A DNA stretch of 64,000 bases from Pegea sp. RAD2-039 (lineage: Eukaryota > Chordata > Thaliacea > Salpida > Salpidae). Below the pieces are notes generated by a model that saw only the letters and a program-made list of their open reading frames with translations, did no database searches and was not told where the DNA came from. Position 1 is the first letter of the stretch. Each line of letters opens with the position of its first letter. Positions 1 through 9,120 of this stretch are shown piece by piece. The stretch covers positions 1,488,001 through 1,552,000 of the forward strand of contig JAQGEQ010000299.1 in NCBI GenBank assembly GCA_034620365.1, read 5' to 3'. Made by a program: the position numbers and the translations under genes.

Positions 1-933
1 CCTCAACTTGTACTTAAAGTCGCGTTCGAAATTTCGAGAAAGCGATTTTATATTAGATTTCGTTTCGATAATTTACTTAATGTGTACTACTAATAGGTAC
101 CATCAACTTTGATTTAACAGCTTTAGTAATTTGTTTTGTTGTGAGTAATGATAATTAATCAGCAATAGTCTTATTTAAACACTTCTTATTTTAAAACAAC
201 GTGGTTAAGAATTAACCGATTATAAAATAATTTTTTAAACTTTAGGTTATCCTAAAAGTACGGTTACAAAATTATTATAATAATATTTCTACTTCAATAG
301 TAGCGGTAAAATCAAAGTTTTATAATGTTACAAAATATTCATAATGCTTATGTAGTAATCAGATATAATGCTCTATATTATTAGAGCTATTTACAAAAGG
401 TTTACAAAAGTAAATTTCATGGGTTAAAGTAAACGAAAAGCTAATAGATCTTCCACTAGCCTTTATATACTATTATACAAGATGATGGAATATTCGAAGG
501 AATTTGTAGACGATGATATAAAGATTGGCTTCATTTACATGGTTTTAACATAAAAACCATGTTGAGTGAAGGCTGTAGGCTCACAATTTCGAATTTTACT
601 ACCAAACTCAACGTCATTTTACAACCATCATTGCATTAACAGAATTACTTGTCAGAAATTAGCTACAATTTTAACTTTTTCATTCAATTTTTGTCTACCG
701 TTTAACAACCTTTACATTTTTGGAAAAAAATTTTCTAGTGTTACTCTTAATCTGTCACAACAGATTATCTACTTCACAATTCAAATATTTGCAAATCCAA
801 AAGAAAATTGAGTCTTGCAACGGCACTAGCTACAAGTATTTGGTTACAATTTCAAATCTACAACTTTCTCAATATTAAAAAGTGTACTTACATATACAAA
901 TTGTTTATACAAATAACAATCTATTTAACTTAC
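1..933. other. CCN intron sequence, no exon found
   Basis: This stretch follows the donor GTAAG (929-933) on the minus strand. I translated the reverse strand in all frames looking for the second half of the CT domain (adjacent cysteines followed by a C-x-C pattern) and found none with a usable acceptor and phase. It is probably all intron. Confidence 0.6.
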
Positions 934-1528
934 CGATTACTACTTTCACAAAGTCCACAAAATCGAAATCTCATTGATCGAGTACTTCTACACCCTGCAT
1001 AAGTGATGTGTTCTCTTCTGGCACCTTTCTTTTGACGGGCACACTTTCTTCCACGCTACAAAATTAATTATCGAATTTAGAACTTATTTCTTAATTATTA
1101 CAATTCAAAGTTTTAATATACAATTAAAACTAATAACATAATTAATTAATAACATAGTTAATAACATAACGTAAAATTAATTACATAATACTTACGTTTG
1201 GTTGATAACGAGTGCTACCCTGGCATGGACGAATATAACACAATCGCATCTCTCTATGAAGCTTACAACTTGAATCTTCTGTATTAGAAACGCGCGTTGA
1301 GACCCCTATTCCACAGGACTTTGAGCAAGGAGTCCAGGTTGAAGAAAGAGGACGACATAGAGATTGTGACATTTGAATACTACCATCAGAATGGTTCACT
1401 GCAAGGCAAGGCGGATTCAGTTGAGTGAAAATTGCCACCAGAAGAAGACAGATTCGCTTTAAAGAGTCACAAAGCGAAAATAACTGGTTGAGGTTGAGTT
1501 TTAGTGACATGGCAGTTGAGTTTGGCAT
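934..1528 (-). CDS. Candidate short CCN isoform: signal peptide fused to TSP1-CT from an alternative first exon
   Basis: Upstream of the TSP1 acceptor (AG at 1399-1400) the frame stays open past ATGs at 1526-1528 and 1508-1510. It encodes a basic start, a hydrophobic stretch (ICLLLVAIFTQL) and a small-residue end (NPPCLA), then reads directly through the splice acceptor into VNHSDGS and the TSP1 module in the correct frame. A TATATATAAG box at 1572-1581 lies about 50 nt upstream of the first in-frame ATG, so a transcript starting near 1551 would have a leader of about 22 nt. The extended exon (1196-1528) supplies 111 residues before the CT exon (934-1055). The product would be a secreted protein lacking IGFBP and VWC. 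Caution: acceptor-proximal pyrimidine-rich DNA encodes Leu/Phe by nature, so the signal peptide could be fortuitous. Confidence 0.45.
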
Positions 1529-4500
1529 GTAGGACACGATTGAAAGAGCAGCACATGCGACAAACCGCCAGCTTATATATAGCTTTGGTGATTACGTTTC
1601 TTGCGGCTCTGTCGATAAAACTTCTCTCAAAACTTCTCTCGCCTTTCTGCTTCTCTCTCTTTTCCTATAGCACCGATAAAAACTCAGCAAAGCCGTTATC
1701 TTACTATCAAAAGTATAAATTTTACACAAAATAACAAATAAGGATCATGCGAGGCCAAACAGGTGATTCATTTCCTTATATAGGTCGAAGATTAGATAAA
1801 GCTTCAAGTTCATTTAGATGTTTCAAATCTGAATACAATCGTCTTTATTGGTGACAAAGAGCTCTTATTTTAGACAAGCTTTGTTTACTTGTCGCAATTA
1901 CCCAGCCACTGATAGTATAGCAGCTACCGCACCAACCATTATTTCTGCTTTTATTTACCACAATTAGCTGAATAAAGTCGCGAATTTTGCGTCTGAATCG
2001 GGTCAACTACTTTATTAGTCGTTGAGTTATCAATTAATTGATCGATATTGAGTGATGATGGTTAACATAAGAACATACAAGGAGCGATTGATGAACGGAT
2101 TGGATTTGCAGATGGTTGAAAATCTCGCTGCAAACTTTCCAGACGTTGTTGTCTCATCACTTTAATCAGTTCCTTTATTTTTCGACAAATATCGATTTAA
2201 GAGTTTTCACAAGCTGAGGTTCTTAATGAAGGTGACGTTCTGTGAATTTTTCCTTTTTTGGAGTTGCTCAGTACAAATAATGATGTCTGAATTCAAGCGT
2301 CGTTCATTCGATTACTTCCGTTGCTATGTGGGGAAAAATTATATCAATTTCAGAGTCACTAGCAACTGACGAAGCCATGTAAGTAACGAGAGGCTGTCAA
2401 TACTCAGTTTGTCGACAAGTTTTAAGGTCTTAAGCTTATGATATGAAACCATTTCAATTTAAAATAACAAAAAGATGACATCGAAAACAAATTCTCTTCA
2501 TAATAAATTCAATTTAAAAGAGAGAAAAGCATCTCTGAATCGAAATCTGCAAATATCCTTTGATTCAAAACCAACATTTTTCTCAGACTGATGATTTCAA
2601 GAAGAAAATTCTGTTTGTATCGTCAATATAGCACCTCTAAGGGGTGGGGGGAGGGGCACGAAATATGTGAGTGTTGCTATGTCAACAACCAAGCAAATTA
2701 TGACGTCACTTTGCTGAAGCGAGTTATTCTTATCAAAATAGCGATCCAGTAATGAGTCATCAAATCTCTTTTGTTATTGTTGTTATCGAGAGGATGCTCG
2801 AAAAGTGTTCATCAGAATTCTGTGGAGGTCTTCTCGCACAATTGAAGAGGACACAAGCACTGGACCTCAGTCACATGTTTCTGATCAAACAACAACAAAA
2901 ACAAATGCACTAAAAATAGCATCGCCGTTGCCATGACGACAGCTAGAAAGTGTATATGACGTCAGCTTTACAGTGAAAAGCGACGATCGAGACACATTCC
3001 GTTCCACTTGAGCGATCATGGCTAGCGCAAGAAGAGTGCGGATCAGAGGAATGATCGGAATGTCTCACTCGGATTCCAACGCGATTCTGAGCCTCGCGCG
3101 TCCTTCTAATTGTGTCCGATAATGCAGTGACAAGAGTACTAAATCGTAGATCAGTATCGAGACCATTTAGTCCCAGTTAAGAAACTCCTTGGGTCATTAA
3201 ACAGCCGAGGGTCTGGTATTTGCATTTCTGACTAATACACCGAGGCCCTTTCAGCGATTTTGTACCGCGCGACGAAGCGGCGTTTCTATGGCGACGTATG
3301 TAAAAGGTCTTGTTACATCTTACTGAGTAGAGGCAGAAATATGCAAGGAACGAAGCTCGGTGCTTATTGAAGCGGAACACGTGAAAGAATCAAAGATAAA
3401 AATAAGTTTTAATTTGTCGTGGCTGATTCTAGAGATCTGGTCCAATCATTGGGCTTAGTAGTAGGACTCAAGATTGTACGCTTGGTTGGTGACAACAGTG
3501 GAATAAGAACGTGAGTTAAAGTACGCAGCTAAGTTTAGATGCGGTATAAGTGATTGATTTTATCGTTGTGAAGCTTTTTACTATTGCTTGTCAATTTCTA
3601 TTTTTATTTGGACGTTTTTATTCCTTATTTGGCAAGACTTTGGCGATAATAGTTCATTGAAAGTATTAATCGAAATTATAAGATGCTTGATAGATATTTC
3701 AATGTTTACTATCATATATATCTGTAAATTTCAATTACTACATACATTTGATCAAATTTATACTATTTATTGATTACTAATATATTAAACTTTGTTGCTC
3801 AATATAAAATCTAGCTTGAATCTTTTAAAGAGTTTTCAAGGAGTTACAAGTCAGACAATCCTGAATACAATACACAAACACATTTAAAGGTTTGAAATTT
3901 TTTAGTGAGAATATGAAAATAGGAGACAACTTAACTCAATGTCAAGATTACTATAAAATATTTAGACGACAAAAATCGCATTAACATTTTTACATAAAAT
4001 CTTCACAGCCTGCAAACCTCTTATAACAATTGTTTCATAAAACAACATCCAATTTTCATGTAAAGGGTTTCTACTTAAGATTTTTGACACTTGTGACAGG
4101 CAGTTAGATGTTTGTAGTATAATCATTTAAAGTGTATATAGCATACAGAAAGAAATTTTTTAATTTACTTTTAAAATTTTGATACTAAGTACGAATTTGA
4201 GGTACAAACAATACTTACATTAAGCCTCAATAAATGTTTAACTTAAATCTTTAAATTTAGTAATTTTGTAGCAAATGTTGTTAAAGTTTTGGATTAAGTG
4301 GGTTTGACAAGATTGATTTGATTTCAATTAAAAGTAAAGAGCTTACATACTAGTAAGCATCGTAGAGTAGAACAAGACAAACCACAGAAGGCAGATTACT
4401 TCTGATCATTTGTAATTTTTCAAAATTATCTACTCAACACTAATCTATTTGATGATATTACCACGTTTTTCAAGATTTTATCTGGAAACGAGCCAATTAT

Positions 4501-7500
4501 ATCTGAGAGACAAATTTCAAGTCTATCTATATCTGACCTATTTTGTATTTTTTCACATCAATCTTGATTTTAAAATTATCTTCTCTGTCTCACAGATGAA
4601 CTACATCAAAATGGGGTTTTATTTTGGGTCAGACATCACAAATATTTAATTCTCCTTACCTCTGTGATTAGGCTGAAGAACATCATTATCAATGAGTGTC
4701 TTTTTATGACTGTTGTGATAATCTACTAACTCATCTCCATCATCTCCACCGTCTCCTAAAACTCCAATTTCTAATTCATTAATGTCATTTTCAAAATTCA
4801 AACCACCATCTTTCCGGGATTCAAAAACTTTATTGAGCCATTCATCTTCACGCTCGCACGCCCACTGGCGGCAGCATTTTCCTTCGACATTAACCAAATG
4901 TGCTCCTGGACACACTAAGGCTTCTGGAGGTTGGTATTCAGTTTTGCATAGACTCATACAACCGATGTAACCGTCCAAGCACCAACATTTCTGATCACAG
5001 CTTGGTTGAAACACTTCACCTGAAGGTACACGCTGGCCGTCATTACGAACGCAATCACGTGACTTTCGATCTGTAAACAAGCCACAATTTCAGTTTTAAA
5101 ATAACGAATTTGTTTTATCGATACTTAGCAAGATGTCACTGCAAATAGAGATTTAAAACAAAAGTTAATTTAACGTCATCCATTGTAATGTTGTTATTTG
5201 CTAACTGATAGTCTTATTTCGGTTTCAAAATTTTTATTTCCGAAACAAATTATAATTGGAGAAAGTGTAGACCAAAACTTGATTCTTTGTTTTCAAATTT
5301 ATGAGATAAAAATTGAAGGTGTGAGATGTTAACAATCAATCAATTGTATTTGTATCAGACAAATTTTCACAACTTTTTGGATCGGATTTGATTACTGAGG
5401 TAGATTAACTTTTACTGAAAGATTAGAAAGATGCTTTTAAAATTAAATAACGTTTCCATTAAATATCTAAAAACCCTGCGAAGGTGCCTGTAAACGTGAT
5501 TGATTTGAAGTTAATTGAGTTATAGTAAGAGTCATCATCTCTACAGCTGCTCAGAGCAAGCAGAAAAATTCGTGGAATTCCACCTTCGTTATTCACATCG
5601 TTTTTTCAATCATGACTTTACTTTATGATCCAAGAAAACAAACCTAAGCCATGTGACTTTAGAAACAGACCTCTCTTACAATTAGAAGTTATTTTAAAAA
5701 GTTTATCGTTTCTTCTACAGTTTTTCTGCAGCACAACGCTTATTATTGATTAGATAATAAAATTTCACACAGTATACAAGCTTTGAATGTAATTAATCTG
5801 CTAGATGGTTGCTTATGTGAAAACTTTATATTCATAATGATAGCACAAGCAGTGATAACAAAGTGCATACCAAAGTTATTTCAAAAGATAAAGATACTGA
5901 TTAAACAGAAGACACTTTTTATATGATAAACTTTCGTATTCTTTAATTGTAGATGTTGTTTGAAAAGCTGCACAAATTATTTGGAAGTATCTAGTACATC
6001 AAATAAGAAAAAATCCTAGTTTTAAAATTGAGTGAGCAACTTTCTTCACTTAGTATGATAATTGGCTAATCTTATAAGAATCTTTTAAAATAAGTGAAAA
6101 ACTTGTCACAGTAGAATGAGCAGTAAAAATGTACTCTGCTATCGCCAGTGCATGTTAACTAATCTTCTAGTTTTTCCTAACAACAGGGATATGGGCCTAA
6201 ATCACTGAAAACTCGTTTACTCATTAACTAGTTACTTATAAAATTAAATGATAAGGTAGAGGCCACTTGTAGAGGTTAACTCAGTTTACAAACACTTCAT
6301 TTAAGTCTTAAACATTATCAAGTAAGTCATATGTGAAAATATGTAAATTTGGCATCTTTCAATGACGTCATGTAATTGACGTAGATACCGTAACATGCTG
6401 TTTGATTCAGGGTAGAATCGTTGTATATTCACAGGTGATTTTTAGTTAGTTTTTTGCAAGATTTTTGTTGTCATTTCTACAGAAATACTTTCATGCTTGG
6501 TTTACATATCCCTTTTAGTAGTTTAATTACATGGAATATTTATGAAAATAACCGGCAACCAACGCATTGAATGCTAATAGAGATAAGAATCAAGTCTTTG
6601 TTGAGTTTAAAAAGGAGTTATTACTCTGATACAGTGACTAAAATGTAAATTGTAAATAAAAAATTTTTAGATTTATTATGATTTTATAAAAATTGTTTTC
6701 AGATAAAAATATATAAAATAAATACTTATTTCCGAATTCAGATTAGCTTGCAATTTTTTATAATTTTGTAAATAAAACAAAATTATCGAACGTTTCAAAC
6801 TAATTTTTAGCAAAATAATTTTCAAATTAACTTTTAGAATCATAAAGAGAGTTGGATTTGGTTTGTGGCAGGGCAACAATGTATATGAGAGATCGAATTT
6901 TATCATTTTTCGCATAACTTTAAGTAAACTTGATAAAAATTTGAAGTATTATTACAACTTTCAATGCTAGAAATGTTAATTCAGTTTATTTCTACTTTTA
7001 CGGCTATTTATAAGTTTAACAAAATTAATTTATTTTAGTAATTTTTTCTTCATTGAAAATAAATTGTTAGAATTAAATAGTTGAAATTTCAAATTAATTT
7101 GACAAGAAGATTTTTCACGTAAAATTTGTTTAAGAAAATTTAATAATTTGATAGAAGACATGAAATTATCTTTCTGTGGTTCAAGCTATATTGTCTCTAA
7201 TTTGATACATTTTTAAACAATTGCTTTTAAATAGAAATAAGTTAAGCTTAATTTAGAAACAACTACTATTAAATAAAGTTATCATAAGTAATTGTTTTCT
7301 AGGAATAAATACACTTTCTTTTTCAACTAAAATTTCTATTTTGAAAGATCACAATCTATAATTTCGAAAAATATCTTTTTATAGCTATAAAGTAAATACT
7401 TTTATGATTTATAGTGAATTATGTTTATATGATTTTACTCTTTGCCACTAACAACTCTACAAGTTTAAAATCTGGCTTAGCGATAAAGAACAAAATCTTA

Positions 7501-8515
7501 CAAGAATCTTAATAACATTTTCTAAATACAGAAATTTGAAATTCACGAAAGTTTTGAAATATTTCTTTTTCTATGCAGAATTGTGTTTATCTAAAAACTT
7601 TACTAAGTCAGTTACCAGCTAGTTATCAGCAATTTAATCTTAGAGCCTTTGGCTAAAAGTTGGTGCCACGGTTGTTACTAATTTGATTACTATTTCTACA
7701 AAGTATAACTAATTAGGATAAGCAGATTAAAAGAATTGACTTACTTGAGCAAACACCTGTGTTAAAAGTTGAGACTCTACTAAAGTCACAATAAAGATTA
7801 TCAGCACAGACCCTCATTTCATCATCACATTGATCATTTAATTCACGGGGGCATACTAGGCAGCAGTCACACCCATCTCTTACTAAGTTTTGACTTCCAG
7901 GACACTTTGAAGTAACTTCTGGACAATCGCATGTTAAAGGGCAATCACTAAACACCTACAAACAAGTCGTAAAAGTCAACCAAAAACTGTCGGTTTAAAA
8001 ACCTTATTAGCAGACTTCAATTTAATCGAGCTTCAATTAATATATGATTTAATTTATTCTTTTCAATAATGTTTCAACAAGAACTATGTATTTAAATAGC
8101 TAACTCAAATATTACTGATCAAAGAAACCTTGGTTGTAAAAAAAGTTTTTACAACAAATTTTTCTATATAATTCTTAAAAAAGTCCAATTAAATTGAAGA
8201 GCTAATAATTCATTTTATAAAAAACTTTTACAAAAGGTAGAAATACCAATGTTCTAATTACAGAACGAATGTTTTATTTATAAAGTGATTAAGAAAAGGT
8301 TAACCTTGAATTTCTACTGAATGATAAATGAGTTGTTACCTTAAGTCTGAATTATATAATTTGAAGTTTTAACCTTATGTCAATCAATTTTGAACGTTAT
8401 TGAAACAAGCCATAAATTAGACTTAACCACTAAATAAGCACTGTGTACAAAGTTAGCTATATAAACATACCGAAGTTATGGAGCAGAAAAAAAGTAATAG
8501 TAAAACTTTCATCAT
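934..8515 (-). CDS. CCN: CCN family matricellular protein (CTGF/CYR61-like), 3' end beyond window
   Basis: Secreted cysteine-rich regulator of adhesion and growth-factor signalling, built from five in-phase exons. 8471-8515 encodes a 15-residue signal peptide (MMKVLLLLFFCSITS). 7745-7955 is the IGFBP module, with the GCDCC variant of the family GCGCC motif. 4660-5070 is the VWC module plus an acidic hinge. 1196-1398 is TSP1 (WTPCSKSCGIGVSTRV, then CKL and RLCYIRPC). 934-1055 is the first part of the CT cystine knot (GRKC, AGC, FCGLC). This gives 330 residues so far: IGFBP about 16-85, VWC 86-160, hinge 161-222, TSP1 234-281, CT from 291. All donors are GT and all acceptors AG, and phases agree at each junction. 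The last exon leaves phase 2 (CG plus one base). The rest of CT, about 45 residues with the paired cysteines, was not found in 1-933 and presumably lies past the left edge. CCN identity is firm; the paralogue is not determined. Confidence 0.93.
1572..1668 (-). promoter_or_regulatory. Candidate internal promoter of the CCN gene (TATA plus GAGA tract)
   Basis: On the minus strand there is TATATATAAG at 1572-1581. About 40-85 nt upstream lies a purine-rich stretch with repeated GAGAGA and GAGAAG (1621-1666). Predicted initiation is around 1550, just before in-frame ATGs that open the signal-peptide-like reading frame. No transcript evidence is available here. Confidence 0.4.
1740..3560. promoter_or_regulatory. 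GC-richer intronic island with CRE, AP-1, TEAD-like, E-box motifs
   Basis: Part of the CCN intron 1399-4659 is clearly less AT-rich than its surroundings and has no convincing reading frame. It contains perfect CREs (TGACGTCA) at 2701-2708 and 2957-2964, an AP-1 site (TGAGTCA) at 2753-2759, TEAD-type CATTCC at 2995-3000, two direct GGAATG motifs at 3048-3053 and 3057-3062 with a 3-bp spacer, a G-rich run at about 2640-2656, and an E-box CACGTG at 3378-3383. A CArG box (CCTTATTTGG) lies just outside at 3623-3632. These are the factor classes known to drive vertebrate CCN1/CCN2. The island lies upstream of the candidate internal promoter, so it may be an intronic enhancer or that promoter's upstream region. 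Confidence 0.5.
2984..3071. repeat. Imperfect inverted repeat around the TEAD-like motifs
   Basis: The left arm at 2984-3001 (CGATCGAGACACATTCCG) is nearly complementary to the right arm at 3056-3071 (CGGAATGTCTCACTCG). A shorter nested pair, CGATCAT at 3013-3019 and ATGATCG at 3051-3057, lies inside. The arms have small bulges, so this may be a decayed foldback element or simply paired binding sites. Confidence 0.35.
5071..7744. other. CCN intron between IGFBP and VWC exons, with one CRE
   Basis: An AT-rich intron of 2,674 nt with canonical GTAAG donor and ACAG acceptor on the minus strand. The only notable motif is a perfect CRE palindrome (TGACGTCA) at 6363-6370. No open frame of interest was seen. 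Confidence 0.7.
7956..8470. other. CCN intron between signal-peptide and IGFBP exons
   Basis: A 515-nt intron with donor GTATGT (after TCG of the signal-peptide exon) and acceptor TTTGTAG before GTG TTT AGT. The phase-0 junction yields ITS then VFSDCP. Nothing else was recognised in it. Confidence 0.7.
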
Positions 8516-8866
8516 ATCTTCAGCCTACAATATTTCTGAGTATTTCAATGATACGTTGACGTACTCTATGTCTAAAATATTTACGTTCCCTTGTTTTGCT
8601 ACAAATAAGTAAATACCGTTAGTTAAAACGTAAACTTACAAATAATTACATTATAAGTTATTTGTTTATAAATCTAAAGTCGTGATGCTATTCATTAGAA
8701 GCGTAGAACTTTAAGTAAATTTTAATGTGAGTTTTTGTTGACAACAAAAAAGTCAAATAGATTTGATGAATTATATTAGACAGTATCATTTAATTCATCG
8801 ATATAATTCAATCATTAATTGATTTCAAAACATCTTGCTTTGTAACAAAGTAAAAATCTCACTTAC

Positions 8867-8965
8867 CTTTCAAAAATTAACTTTAGTCGACTCTTTGAGC
8901 ATCCAAGCAAATTTAGAACAGACTGAAGTTCTTTCTACCTGTTCCGTTCGCTTCTAAATATTTCC
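8867..8965 (-). other. CCN: CCN 5' UTR exon (approximate 5' end)
   Basis: On the minus strand a consensus donor (AAAG then GTAAGT at 8861-8866) is followed by an acceptor (TTGTAG at 8525-8530), which leaves a 9-nt leader before the tandem ATG ATG at 8510-8515. This predicts a 342-nt intron (8525-8866) in the 5' UTR and a non-coding first exon starting roughly 30 nt below the TATA box at 8992-8997. The transcription start is inferred, not seen. Confidence 0.5.
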
Positions 8966-8984
8966 GGTGTATAGTGATAGCTTT

Positions 8985-9120
8985 TATCGAATTTATAACT
9001 CCGTAACGAGACCAAAAAAAGGAAGTTAAGTTTGATGGTGCGTGAACTACGCTAGATGTGTTTTACCAAGAGGACCAAATACTTATTTGTAATGTATTAT
9101 TTTGGCATGACGTCACCATT
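8985..9120 (-). promoter_or_regulatory. CCN main promoter: TATA box and CRE
   Basis: A TATAAA lies at 8992-8997 on the minus strand. A perfect palindromic CRE (TGACGTCA) lies at 9108-9115, about 115 bp further upstream. Both sit immediately upstream of the predicted 5' UTR exon. CRE control of vertebrate CCN1-type promoters is known; its use here is inferred from position. Confidence 0.55.

Noticed and set aside
700..775. Adjacent Cys codons (TGT TGT) on the minus strand as the missing second CT exon of CCN
   Set aside because: No acceptor gives the required phase (one base before the Cys pair), and the frame meets a stop within about 16 codons without further cysteines.
3177..3380. Minus-strand 67-codon open frame within the CCN intron
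   Set aside because: No family similarity. It lies in the GC-richer regulatory island, where fewer stops are expected by chance.
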